Source: Gordionus sp. m RMFG-2023 (Eukaryota > Nematomorpha > Gordioida > Chordodea > Parachordodidae). Taken from it: a stretch of 64,000 nucleotides of DNA. Within the stretch, counting starts at the first letter, position 1; every line of letters starts with the position of its first letter. Position numbers and translations under genes: made by a program. Below the pieces are notes generated by a model. That model saw only the letters and a list, made by a program, of their open reading frames with translations. It was not told the origin of the DNA and ran no database searches. Below are positions 53,198 through 64,000 of the stretch, one piece after another. The stretch covers positions 9,240,846-9,304,845 of the forward strand of contig NC_088779.1 of the NCBI RefSeq assembly GCF_954871325.1, in the 5' to 3' direction.

Positions 53198-54802
53198 ATG
53201 CAATCAATGAATAATTCGAGCTTTAACAATTCTTCTTTGATATGCTTTTCTAATATTACTTTAAATAAATTTTTAGAAAAGAATATCATTTGGATGGAAA
53301 AATTAATGTACGTATATCTTTTGGGGCCAGTTCTCTTCTTAGGTATCATAGGTTATATTTTCTATTTAATCTTCTCTTCAAAAATGAAATATAATGAAAA
53401 TATTTCGCATCACAACAAAAATGAAAACGTTGTTCGCAATACTGAAACCATTCATCACTCCAACCAAAATAAAACGATATCCAAAAATTCTATCAAATTT
53501 CAAACCCACTCGAAAAGGGGTAAAGAAACTCTTATACCATCTCACAAAAGTATGAATAATTCTACGGCTCATTTTTACGTTATCATATATACGATTTTAT
53601 TTTGGGATTGTATCGCTTGTATCAATTTAATTTTTTTCCCATTTCTTTATTATTCAAGTCCCGATTTTGGAATCTCAAACAAAAAATTCATGATTTACAT
53701 TATTAAAGTCAATTACTTCTTGGACGAAGTATGCGCCATAAACCTAAATTGGAATACCGCAATTTTGTCTATAAACAGATTTATTGCCATATATTTCCCG
53801 TATCGATTCGCTAACTTGACAAATCGAAATCACATGAAAAATGAAGGCGAAAACGTGCCCCCTCAAAAATATAGTATGAAGAACAATGCATATTTGAATT
53901 ATATACGGCAACTTTTTGGCCATGATATTTTACTAAAGAAGACAAGAAAAAGTGGTATGATATTAATGACTTCGATTTTCCTTTTTTCAATAATACTTTC
54001 CGCGCCTTACCTATTTTATGTGGAATTAAAAGAAGGTGTTAGAGACATACATTCCAAACAGAATACGACCGTGGTATTATATCAGGTTCTATGCCATTCT
54101 AAACTTTTAAAAAATCCTATCAAATTTTCTTACTATTATGTAATGAGTAAATTTTTTCATTCTTTTTCTATTCGTTACGACAATTTTTTTAGTATTTTAG
54201 TCTATTTTTTGCCCACTTTACTAATCATGTTTTCACAAATTTTTGTTTTCGCGAAACTGAAAAAACTTAAAAAAACTGTTAATGTTAAATTGCACTTTGA
54301 ATCAAATATTTCCAAAAACACTGAAAATAGTTTAACAATGGCCAAACAAAATAGTATACCTAGCCAATTGAGCCCTAAAAATCAAATTAGTAAACACCTC
54401 ACTAATAGTTTAAATCCAAGAATTATTCCAGTCTTAATAACTCCTCCTATAAGATCACATTTGCCCAAGAATGATCAAAATAATAAGACCATAAAATTTT
54501 CAAAATTCAATTTAGACAAATATATTCTCACTCTAGCTATTGGCATCGAATTTTTATTATTAAACTTACCATATGTGATTTTTGTCTTTATAACAAATCA
54601 ATCTTGGGTAGATGGAGCTTCAAGCAAGATAACCACGGTTCAAGCTATAGTTTATTTTTTAAAATATAGCAATCATTCCTTAGACGTTTATATCAATATT
54701 GTTTTTAATTCCATCATTAGAAATTTTCTCAGGTATAAATTAAATAAATGTTATAGATCATACATAGCAAGAACTCATTTGACATCTACCAACACGAATT
54801 AA
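53198..54802 (+). CDS. Class A (rhodopsin-like) GPCR, copy 2, intact 534 aa
   Basis: Single-exon gene for a seven-TM plasma-membrane receptor that would signal through G proteins. TMs at about 37-60, 123-150, 173-200, 253-275, 329-353, 441-466 and 480-503. The start at 53198 is supported by the N-terminal Asn-glycosylation sites (NNSS, NNSS, NIT) and by alignment with copy 1. Loop 1 (61-122) is unusually long, polar and Asn/Lys-rich; loop 3 (354-440) is also long. TM3 ends SINRFIAIYFPYR, TM6 has LNLPYVIF with the key Pro, and TM7 has SLDVYIN at the NPxxY position. Cys near 179 and 299 could form the TM3-ECL2 disulfide. Odd: TM1 reads FLGIIGYIFYLIF, so the near-invariant Asn kept by copy 1 is Tyr here. 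Likely an invertebrate peptide receptor; ligand unknown. Confidence 0.88.
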   Translation: MQSMNNSSFNNSSLICFSNITLNKFLEKNIIWMEKLMYVYLLGPVLFLGIIGYIFYLIFSSKMKYNENISHHNKNENVVRNTETIHHSNQNKTISKNSIKFQTHSKRGKETLIPSHKSMNNSTAHFYVIIYTILFWDCIACINLIFFPFLYYSSPDFGISNKKFMIYIIKVNYFLDEVCAINLNWNTAILSINRFIAIYFPYRFANLTNRNHMKNEGENVPPQKYSMKNNAYLNYIRQLFGHDILLKKTRKSGMILMTSIFLFSIILSAPYLFYVELKEGVRDIHSKQNTTVVLYQVLCHSKLLKNPIKFSYYYVMSKFFHSFSIRYDNFFSILVYFLPTLLIMFSQIFVFAKLKKLKKTVNVKLHFESNISKNTENSLTMAKQNSIPSQLSPKNQISKHLTNSLNPRIIPVLITPPIRSHLPKNDQNNKTIKFSKFNLDKYILTLAIGIEFLLLNLPYVIFVFITNQSWVDGASSKITTVQAIVYFLKYSNHSLDVYINIVFNSIIRNFLRYKLNKCYRSYIARTHLTSTNTN

Positions 54803-55165
54803 TTTTATTATTTAAAATTATTCTTTTTTTTATATTGAGCTTTTATAATTAAATACAAAAAAAAGTAAAAAACCTTGAATCGCTACTTGTTTACCACAAA
54901 TTATTCAATATAATATATAATGGGTTTCAAATACTAATAATTATTTCTAACACATTTTATATTTATCCGTAATATAAATTATATTAAATTTTAAATATTG
55001 ATGTTATCTAGTTATCCTTGTCACCCTTTCGAAAATTCAAATTCTATATATTTTATATTATAAAATTTTTTACTTGAACTTTCTTATTATTATATTTCCC
55101 ATCATTGTTCATATACTTTACCAAAGTCTGTAATGGTAATGGCTATATGTGCCAGAATATGTATA

Positions 55166-55348
55166 TTTAAAACAAAAACGAATCTAAATAATGAATTATG
55201 TATTCGATTCTCGATTAGTGTAAACAAATCGAATAATTTACCATTCATACTCGCATGAAAAATATATTTTCTATTCTTAGATTACGAATAGTAAGTTAAT
55301 CAATGGGGATTAAAGAATGGCATACGAATATTTTATATTGGTTTTTGA
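55166..55348. repeat. Inverted-repeat MITE in the 3' flank of GPCR copy 2
   Basis: Orthologous position and sequence to the element at 46173-46347: AACAAAAACGAATCTAAATA with GTATTCGATTCTCGATTAG on the left and ATATTGGTTTTTGATAGG on the right. Arms have diverged more than in unit 1. Confidence 0.5.
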
Positions 55349-56655
55349 TAGGCTTAATACCAAATGTGGCTGAATGACGTTTATACTATATATGAAATGA
55401 ATTACATCATTTCAAATACCTTTAAAAAAAATTTATTGTTAATTTGTATAAAATTATAATTATCTTGAATTTATAAGTATTATAATTATTTTGAATATAT
55501 AAATATGATATTATAATTATTTTAAATATATAAATATAATTAATTTATTATTCTCTTTCAACAATATAGGAATTATCAAAAACATTAAAAATTATATGTA
55601 AATATGATAAAAACCTACAAGTTTATTCAATTGTAAGAAAGTATTAGTAATGTTGTAACAAATTACATATTTTGGAATGTAACAACGAGAATAACAGATT
55701 CAAGTTGCTTTTTAGAATACATTAAATATTTATATATGTCTTATCATTATCTTTAAATATGATTTCCTAATTTAAAAATTACTGTTATTTATTATATATA
55801 ACATCTTAATCTAGTGCTCCTGGAACCATTAGTCCAAAGAAGCTGATTTTTGAAAAAAACTGCATTCCCTTTAGTGACCAATGAAAAGAGTATTTATTTT
55901 ATGTCAAATAAAAATTTATCAATTTTTTTGAAAGGTATATATTGTATAATATTGTGTTGTTTATATACTGTATTGTGTTATTTATATATTATATTAGGTC
56001 AAGTATATTATAATGTGCTATTTATAATATTGTGTTATATATATTTTTTTAGTGCAAATAAATATTATATTGTAATATTTTTTTTTCAGTGTAATTATTT
56101 AGTTATATTGTATTTTCATTTAATTTTCCTTTGATTAAAATTTGTAAATCGCAAAAATTTCCATAATAAAAAAAATTTATATTAAATGATGAGTTATCTA
56201 AATGATTTACAAAGTAACTTCCAAGTTACTTCTGGTTCAAATGCACATGCTCAACAAGGGAATATATGGGAGAAGAGGTCCTTAGGAATGGCATTACTTA
56301 TAAGATATCAATCTTAAAATATATATAACACATATTCCAAAAAGGGCTATCCTAGTACCATGTGATGCCTAGGAAGTCACGATTTGGTATATTATATTAC
56401 TTATTATTTAGAAGAGGGGGAGGGGGGGGGGAGTTTGTATAATTTAAACATTTAAAATAAAAGTTAAACGAATTAATTTACTATAATAATTAACATTTGT
56501 CAATTGAAATAAATTTATCAAAGGAACGATTAGTTAAAGATACGCTATAATAAAGTACATAATTTTGTGGTTCATATAAAGAAATATTGTATGATGATTG
56601 AGTTATTCAAAATATTAATAAAACTAAGATAAATTAAAGATCCTGATTTCACTTT

Positions 56656-57570
56656 TCTCCTGCTATTTACCTAAACCAACATAATAAAACATTGTCTATA
56701 GATTGTTTTTGTAGCATTAAAAATTACTAAATTATATAAATTGTACGTATCAGGTCAATTCAGAGAAACATTTACATTGGGTGATATTATTACCTTTATG
56801 TCTAAAGAGAGGGCTCAATAAACGACAGCGAGGAGGAGGGATCGAATATTATCGATAATTCGGATATAACGGGGTCCCTGAGGCGCAATTTAAAATTTAT
56901 AAACAAAACTGAAAAAATTTAGGATAATATTAGGGTTATGAAATGCCTAGGAAATCGTACGTCTTGTTAAGGTCAATTCCGTCTATAAGTTATAATTTGG
57001 TATATTATTTTGGAGGGACTCCTTTAAAGGTAATTTTTTGATCGTATTTTGGTCAATTTTAATCTATTTCGGTCAAGGATGTTAATATAAATTTGAAGGT
57101 AATTTTATTTAATATATCAGATTGTTCCAAGTAATATTTAAACAATATTTAAGATATAATCTTAATTTACAGTTATTAAATGGACCAATCAAAATAATGA
57201 ACGAATTTAGGATCAAATGAGATCATAGAAATTCAAAATAATTTATAGACATTTCGCTGACTTTTAATGAATAAATTATTAGTTTAATGTAAAATTATTT
57301 ATTCTAATAAATGCTCTTTTTAAAATGAGAACTTGTTCGAAAGAACGAGAGGATTTGACATTTTTTTATAATTTTTTATATGGTGTTCGACTTAAATGTG
57401 AACAAAATGTAAAAATGTTGTTTACATATTTTGTGATCTTATAATAAGAGTTTCTACTCGAGAACAGTTGTAAAACCCTGTATATAGGTCAATAAAAATT
57501 GTATATGTATGGATACATTTAAAAATATTTTTTAATTTCTAATCAGAGTTAATAATGCACATTGAAAGGA
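56656..57570. other. Intergenic sequence
   Basis: AT-rich with a short G-rich patch at 56810-56890. A block at 56938-57010 (AAATGCCTAGGAAATCGTAC, TTTGGTATATTATTTTGG) repeats part of 56360-56400 inside unit 2. No gene supported. Confidence 0.4.
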
Positions 57571-57964
57571 TTATTTTTTGACGTATCTTCGAGCAGCAAG
57601 AGCAAAAGTCACTCTTTTTATATCATTGACTAGCTGAATGAAAGAAAGAAACAATCCCATTAAGCATGCTCTAAATAATTTTGGAAGAGAATTGGTGAAA
57701 CACGGTTCATATGACGATTGTTCTGATAACCTTATTGGGGTTAATGATGACAATAAGTTTAGTTAGGAATAAAATCGGGCTAATAATTGGTGGTGTCTTA
57801 CTAGGTATTATTTTTTTGAATAGAGTAGTGAGATAGTGTGTTTGAGGTCTTGTAAGAATTCTCAAATCATGAGCTGTTTTTTTTGAAGAGAGGATTTTCT
57901 TTCTGAGCTCTTCCTGGGAGAATTCATTGGGTAGGAAGGTTTGGTTTGATTGTGTGATATTCAA
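57571..57964 (-). pseudogene. Unidentified broken coding relic
   Basis: Two consecutive minus-strand frames less AT-rich than their surroundings. The first reads LPNEFSQEELRKKILSSKKT and TRPQTHYLTTLFKK. After a frame change near 57720-57740 the second reads YEPCFTNSLPKLFRACLMGL, FIQLVNDIKRVTFALAARRY and ends. The end faintly recalls the histone H3 tail of the fold (LVGLF...KRVT...ARR) but is five residues short and the first half does not fit. I do not assign a family. Confidence 0.3.
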
Positions 57965-60063
57965 ACAATAATTGCTTGATGTATGCTAAAATCGATTAAA
58001 GCACCTGTTAAGGTATATATTGGGTGCTAGAGGAGGTGTCCCTTTTATATTTAGGTACTCGCTTTTTATGATTTCTAAGGTTAGCTCAATTTGAAAGAGT
58101 TTGATGCTTTATTTTGCTTAATTTGAGGATGTTTCTTAAAAATATTTATCATGAATGATGGTAATAAAGTCTTCAACTTTTTATGTATGTGAAGAATGTT
58201 TAAATATTAGAATCAGAATTTAAAAATCATGACCAAAGAAAACTTCTTTTTTTTTTACTGTTCCTGAGAATTAAATTTTATCAAAAAAATATATACACAG
58301 TATGTTTTAGAGCTAGAATGCACATACCTTAAGACCGTGAAATAGTTGAAAAAATCTTAAGCAAAAGAGGAATTGTCTAAATAATACCGTTGCTGAGTTT
58401 GACTGTGGATGGAAGCCGTAGCTTATAGTTTTATCTTAATTTAAATTCGTGGCTCTAAGAATTTCAATTTTGTAATGAGTAATGTGTTTAAACTTAACAG
58501 TGGGGGGGGGGGGGGTATGGCCGAGGGTAATGTTGTTTAAATACATAACTTTGGCAAACTCTATTACAGTGTAGTCAGGTTTTTATCCTAAAATATCTTC
58601 AAGTTGAGACTCAGTTTAGAGGTTTATAATCAATTTGACCAAAAGCTTGATTAAACTGAAACGGATTTGGTCAAAATTTTATAATTTAACAACCCTAACC
58701 TAGATTCGGAACATTTTCCTGAACCCTTACCAAATATGAACCTAGAAAACATTTAAGACTCTAAATCCATATTTTTTTCTTCCGATTTTTAAAATTTTAA
58801 GCAATAATGATTAAAAAATCAGATACCTGCTAACCGGGAAAATAAAATTTTAAAAAATGAGGAAAGTTTAAAAAATAACAAAAAACAGGATTTGTCTATT
58901 ATTATTATTTTTTAATATAACTGTCGCCAGGTCGATTTAAATTTTCTTGCAAAGGCAGTTGTCCGAAATAAAAAATATAAACTAATTTTAAAAAAAATTT
59001 TTATATTATAAAATTCCTATTATCATAACTTCGATAAAAACTTAAAGGAGATCATTTTAGTTAGTAAAATATTTTATCACATTTTTCCATTTTTAGACGA
59101 TAAAAATTTTGTCCTTTCCAGAATCCCTGTTTATTTGGGGTTATTTTTGTGGTTTAGAGTCAAAGTTTTTATAAATTTTATTATACTTGTATATCTTATA
59201 GACTGCAGAACGATCATGTAGATCAATCTATTTTATTTCGAATTAATTTTGACTTTAAAAATGTAAAAATAACTATGTCAAAAATATTCTAAAAAAATTG
59301 AAGTCAACAATATAATTTAGCTTTTATAATATTATAAAATCGAAATATATATTTAATCCCCCCACCCCGATTGTTACGTTTTTTTATATATTTCCTTTTT
59401 ATATACCATGATTTCTTTTTCCCATTTTTTTATTCCCAAGTATTTTTTCAGGCATTTTTTTTTCTATATACATATATATTATAAGTATATTTTAAAATGA
59501 AAATATATAATTGCAGCTCATTCATTTAAAAAGAGAATATATAATTATGGCTCATTTTGAATTGCTTAAATAAATTAAGCTATTTAAAATAACAAATTAA
59601 TTTCGACTTTAAAGATTTTATATAATATTTTGTTTTCTTATAAAAAGAGGTATTTATTAATGACCTCAAACTAGCTGATGGAAGTTAAATTTTATAAAAT
59701 GAATTTACATATATTTTTAAACATTCAGGTTAAATTAGCAAACATAAGAAAATACATAAAATGGTTGGGGGAGGGGGGGGGGGCATGAATTTTTAAACAA
59801 GTATTATGCAATATGCATTATAAAAAAATTCTTATTTTTTAAATGGGATTTATGGCCACTGAAGAATTAAAAAATGTGATTTTTTATTATATATTAAGGA
59901 ATTTACAATCCTGTGACAGTTTTGAGAATTTTTTGAATACCTTAAACTACATAAATTTAAAATACACAATCATTTTAAAAATCATTAGGAATTTTGAGAC
60001 AGTATGCAATAGTCTGCAGCTTAAAATTCAGTGCTAAAGTTAGATCATTAAAGTATCGTGAAC
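57965..60063. other. Intergenic sequence with poly-G tracts
   Basis: AT-rich. Runs of a dozen or so Gs lie at about 58502-58515 and, interrupted, 59767-59783. A 64-codon frame at 59843-60037 has no recognisable domain. No gene supported. Confidence 0.4.
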
Positions 60064-60286
60064 TAATATTGTCAAACGGCTCGATTTGACTTGATTTTTA
60101 AAAATGGCCAACTATATATATTAGCCAGAAAAATTTTACCTAAATCTCGAGATTTCCCTAATAGATGTCCAAACTTTTGTGCCATCTATGACCACGATCT
60201 TAAGACTTGCATAATAGTTTTCTTGATAAAATATTGAGTTAGCAGTTTTTAAAAATCGGTTAAAATCGAGCCTTTTAAGAACATTA
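60064..60286. mobile_element. Hairpin MITE, 223 bp (TARTGYTGTTAAAC family)
   Basis: Ends TAATATTGTCAAACGGCTCG and, reverse complemented, TAATGTTCTTAAAAGGCTCG. Flanking octamers TCGTGAAC (60056-60063) and TCTTGAAC (60287-60294) match at 7 of 8. It is largely palindromic, with the family's inner motif ATAGATGTCCAAACTTTTGT then GCCATCTATGACCA. hAT-type by target size. Confidence 0.82.
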
Positions 60287-60294
60287 TCTTGAAC

Positions 60295-61379
60295 ATATAT
60301 GCCTACCAGAGAAAAGTAATGCTTTCATAAATGCTTATGTCGGAAAACCCCCCAAAAGGGATAGACTATTTATTGCTGTTAATATGAACGCAACAGTCGC
60401 CTTTTTTGATGTAAAGAGTATTCAGTGTTTTGGTATAACTTTCTCTAAATAAAACCGAATATTAGTGTAAAATGTTTTATTTATTTATGCCAAATGCTAA
60501 ATTTAAGAGTTATTAACATCTCAAGTGAATAGCTTAGCTCATTATTAATAAATATCTCCAACAGTAAGAACCCTAAGATATTGAAAGATTGAAGAGATAT
60601 TTCATTAAATCGTTATCTATCAAATATTCATGTATGTTATACTGAATAGAATAAAACCTCTGATTTAGTCTGAGAGCCTTGGCTCTTACTTAATTTAGAA
60701 AAAGACATACTAATTTGCAATTTATTAATTCAAACCTGATAAAATTTAGTGTAGACGCTATTAATAAAATGACTTTTTTTTCTTGATGAAAAATATTTTT
60801 GTAATTTTTTGATATGAAAATCTAAAAGCTTTTAGATTAGTGTTATTCGAGGATTTTATTTTTATTGGTTATGAGGGCAAATCAATTTAGTTAAATATAT
60901 CGGTGTTAGAGAGCATGATGGCAAGCAGTGTAAATAACCTTAATTATTTTAAAATTGACGTGAATCTACAATAAAAATAAAGAATATCGTTCATCGTTGT
61001 TTTTGTTTGTAATGTTGTGATATTGGTAGAGTCATCATAAATTTTAAGACTCATTATTATAATTTTTGAGTCAACAGTCCTATTATAATAATTATAATAG
61101 ACGCTATGATAACAATCATTATCTAAGATATGATATTTATAATTTTAGATACTATAATAATAAAATATCAAAACTATGATTGTAATCAACAAAAACAAAA
61201 AAATCTTATTATATGAGGCCATCTACTAGCTATAATTATAATAATAAAAATAAAAGTGATGGCAATATTAGAAATTTAGAAAACTTTTGAAAAACATAAC
61301 TGCCATACTTGATAATATAGAGGATAAAGAAAATGAAAATCAAGTAAAATAAATAACTATATTTTATTAAATATATTGA
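60295..61379. other. Intergenic sequence
   Basis: AT-rich, no supported gene or element. Confidence 0.35.
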
Positions 61380-61652
61380 ATGCAAATTGAAGAAGATGCT
61401 TATAGAGCAAAAGATATAATAAATGAAATTTCTATTCCAATGCAGATTAATACAAGCAGGAGACTAGTTATTTCACTAAATATAGCCAAATCTTTAGGCA
61501 TAATAAAAGTTAAAATTGCAAAACCATTATTAAAAAGAATATGGTTACAAGCTTTTCCTATTATGTTAAAAGATTATCTGGATGATCAAAATAGAAATGA
61601 AAACAATTTAAATATGATAATATTCAACCAAACTTTTTTTTATATAAAATAG
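61380..61652 (+). CDS. Hypothetical 90-codon open frame
   Basis: Starts MQIEEDAYRAKDIINEISIP and contains RRLVISLNIAKSLGIIKVKI. Helix-rich, mixed charge, no signal peptide. Unrecognised. Amino-acid use is less AT-driven than neighbouring frames, so it might be an exon or a transposon piece, but chance is not excluded. Confidence 0.22.
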   Translation: MQIEEDAYRAKDIINEISIPMQINTSRRLVISLNIAKSLGIIKVKIAKPLLKRIWLQAFPIMLKDYLDDQNRNENNLNMIIFNQTFFYIK

Positions 61653-62274
61653 ATGGTAGAAGAGCCTCTTTAAATTTATTTTATTTTTTCATGATATCCT
61701 ATCTTTCACATGTATGCAAATTCACAAAATAATCGAAAATAATAAAATAAACATTTTACAAAGATACAAATATAATAAATTAAACAATTTAATACAAATC
61801 AGCAACCTTTATTTTAATAAGTTTATGTTTATAATAATTTTATAGTTAAATATTTCATTTATTTATGAAATATTTTTATTTTTTATTTAAATAGCCTATA
61901 AATATAAATTTCATGATTGTTACATTATAGGAATTAATATTATAGTCTAATTTTTAACCTTACTATTACTTTTGTTTTTTTGTATACAAACTTTTTATAA
62001 TTTAATTTTGTAACTTTACTTTTTATTTTTCGTAACCTTACTTTTTATTTTTTGTAATCTTACTTTTTGTTTTTTTGTTTAATCATATATACTCTAATTT
62101 TATATAGTATATATACGATGTGTAAAAAGGGAAAAAGTAATAATAATAAAATATATTTTTACATACTTGCACGTTTATCATGATTCTCTTCATAGGGCTC
62201 CATGTTAGGCATAAAAAACTCGCCTTATGGAAATTTTTTTTTTGGAAATATGATTAATAAAAAAAATTTAAAAT
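61653..62274. other. Intergenic sequence with a short tandem repeat
   Basis: AT-rich; includes the three-unit tandem repeat at 62010-62080. No gene supported. Confidence 0.35.
62010..62080. repeat. Tandem repeat of a 22-bp unit, three copies
   Basis: Units GTAACTTTACTTTTTATTTT(TC), GTAACCTTACTTTTTATTTT(TT) and GTAATCTTACTTTTTGTTTT with a longer T tail follow one another directly. Confidence 0.75.
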
Positions 62275-62286
62275 TTCTATATAAAA

Positions 62287-62430
62287 AGAATACGGGGAAC
62301 TGAAGATGTTCTATTTGAATTTGTTAACCTAAAAGACATGATTAATTGCTTTGAGTTGTTAAATGGCAAGCATTACGTATACAATGAATCAGAATTTATT
62401 GAATTAAATTGCATATTTATCAAAATATAA
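62287..62430 (+). CDS. Possible exon, RRM-like C-terminal half
   Basis: An open stretch ending at TAA 62428-62430 reads RGTEDVLFEFVNLKDMINCF then ELLNGKHYVYNESEF. The pattern of a hydrophobic strand, helix and LNGK turn resembles the second half of an RNA-recognition motif. It is short, has no clear splice acceptor and has no visible first half, so this is weak. Confidence 0.18.
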   Translation, partial: RIRGTEDVLFEFVNLKDMINCFELLNGKHYVYNESEFIELNCIFIKI

Positions 62431-64000
62431 ATTGTTAAAACATAAAATAATTAATTATTTTTTAATAATTCATATATAAGTGAATCTAGAAAATTAAATA
62501 TATATATTAAATAATTTTTATAATAATATATAATAAGATAAAATAATAAAATAAATTTCCGCAAGAGGGAGCTTTTTAGAATAATTGATTTATATATTTT
62601 TTTTATATAAAAAAAATAGGGGTTTAATTTACAACAGGATAGAATATTAATATATTTTATAATATAAAATGACATATATTTAAAATTCATTTTGTTCAAA
62701 ATAAGGATCTTTTCCATATGTATGAGCATTTATTTATATATTTTTTGTATTTACTATTAATTATATTATTAAATTTTCCTAAATATTTAAAAATCTTTAT
62801 ACAATGAAAATTAAGTTAAATCTGATAATTTATTAATATTATTTTTACTATTTTTTAATTTACAGACATAATGTTAATATCTCCGACTTCTTCTTTTCTA
62901 TTATTTTTATTCCTAATCTAGAATGATGTGGCTTTGAATCAAAATGCTTTTTAAAATTTTCTAAGTTTCCAATTATCAATAAAGTTATTTTAAGTAAGTA
63001 GACTCATGTAGTTAAAAGATAATTTTTCTTGTATTTATTTTGTAATTTATCAATTTATCTAATCTTCCAAAAATGTAAAAAACTATTACATGAATTTTAA
63101 AGTGTCTTTTTTATTATATAATATAGCTATTTTTGTTATATAAAAAAATAATACAAATTAAATTTAAAAATGCGCCATCTTAAAGAATTATTTTGCTACA
63201 TTATTTTCTTACTATATATTTGTTATTATAAAAAAAATTTAATTTATATAATTAATTTTCTACATTCATTAAAATATAATTTTTAAATAATAGTTATTTT
63301 TAAATTATATCTATCATATTATAATAATAAAGTTAATGTTTTTTTTAAATATAAGCGTTGTTATATTAGTTTAGTGGAGAATTTAATTTTGCATTTTGTT
63401 AATTTTATCAACGAAAGAAGAGATAATTAATATTTATGAGAATTATTGTAAAAGGATCATAAAATTCATTATCGTTTTTATGGATTCAAAAATATTATTA
63501 ATTTTTTTTTATAAAATTTGATGTAATTTTTTTTATACACAGAAATATTAGTTAATGTTTTTCATGGATTTAAATTAAATATATCTTTTTCATGGAATAA
63601 AAATTATGTGATTTTAAAATAAAAAGTTGAAGATATAAAAAATTAAAATTTGAAGATATAAAAATGATCGGAAAATTAAGTATTTTACTTTTAAAATATT
63701 AAAATTAAGATTATACTTTTTTTAGCGAATTGCAAAATAGGTATACTGAGATTCTTTTTTTTTAAAATCAAATTGAAAATCGAGAAGCAAGAATAAATGC
63801 TGATAAATTTTACTTATTATGATAATAATTGATTAACTACTTTGAATATTTAAATTATTTGGTTTAGTTTGGTGTATATGTTAGCGTCAATGTGATTTTT
63901 GAGTCAATGTGATATTTTTTCAACTTTAAATCATTGTTTGAGTGCATAAATTTAAAATACTGATTTTACCGGAAATGTATGTCATGTTTGGAATACCTAC
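62431..64000. other. Intergenic sequence to window end
   Basis: Extremely AT-rich. A 92-codon minus frame at 62451-62729 is almost all Ile, Leu, Lys, Asn, Tyr and Phe, as expected from AT-rich background. A short phrase shared with 50440-50520 (TATGTTAGCGTCAATRTRAYTTT, GAATACCTA) appears at 63878-64000, suggesting a dispersed repeat cut by the window edge. Confidence 0.4.

Larger units (their letters stand above)
51488..56655 (+). repeat. Duplicated unit 2 (flank, GPCR gene, flank)
   Basis: Counterpart of 43134-47440. Similarity starts at GACAACAATAAAAGGCTG. It is interrupted by about 550 bp of unmatched sequence (51530-52090) and by the LINE relic near 52330-52640, then runs through the GPCR frame and its 3' flank. 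About 100-130 bp near 56260-56395 are extra relative to unit 1. Confidence 0.83.

Noticed and set aside
55850-56134. 94-codon hydrophobic frame after GPCR copy 2
   Set aside because: Low-complexity Ile/Leu/Tyr/Cys sequence from TATATT repeats; the corresponding place after copy 1 is not open.
62451-62729. 92-codon minus frame
   Set aside because: Almost entirely Ile, Leu, Lys, Tyr, Asn and Phe, as expected from extreme AT richness.

Overview
Organism. The window is very AT-rich (about three quarters A+T by eye) animal nuclear DNA. It holds spliced genes with GT-AG introns of 77 bp to about 3.9 kb, a metazoan Na+/K+-ATPase alpha subunit, a HIP1/HIP1R endocytic adaptor, class A GPCR genes and many hAT-type DNA transposons. 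I cannot place it more closely than an AT-rich invertebrate. Layout. 1-6068 (+): seven exons of the C-terminal 293 codons of Na+/K+-ATPase alpha; upstream exons lie outside the window. 6373-7509 (-): an open, GC-richer 3' part of a non-LTR retrotransposon with a restriction-like endonuclease. 7924-9130 (-): a decayed hAT transposase. 10652-10909 (+): a MYCBP (c-Myc-binding protein) homologue that looks broken. 11071-29447 (-): sixteen phase-compatible exons of a HIP1/HIP1R/Sla2 protein, missing only its first exon; the introns hold several hAT MITEs. 29.4-43 kb: mostly non-coding, with hAT elements, an RTE-like LINE tail (35.8-36.3 kb), a G-poor pyrimidine tract (39.7-40.5 kb) and a 1.35-kb element with perfect 16-bp inverted ends (41394-42743). 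43.1-56.7 kb: a diverged tandem duplication, each unit holding one intronless GPCR gene. The first has an in-frame TAG. The second is open (534 aa) but lacks the near-invariant TM1 asparagine. A third relic of the unit's flank lies between them, with a hAT element and a GC-richer island of unknown origin. 56.7-64 kb: AT-rich sequence with one more hairpin MITE and a few weak open frames. How the genes work together. The ATPase (ion gradients) and HIP1R (clathrin-actin coupling) are convergent neighbours, and nothing suggests a shared pathway. The strongest overall signal is a community of small hAT elements, at least nine with recognisable 8-bp target duplications, in several terminal-repeat families. 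I did not find a clearly new biological system. The best leads are the GPCR pair, the hairpin MITE family and the MYCBP relic.
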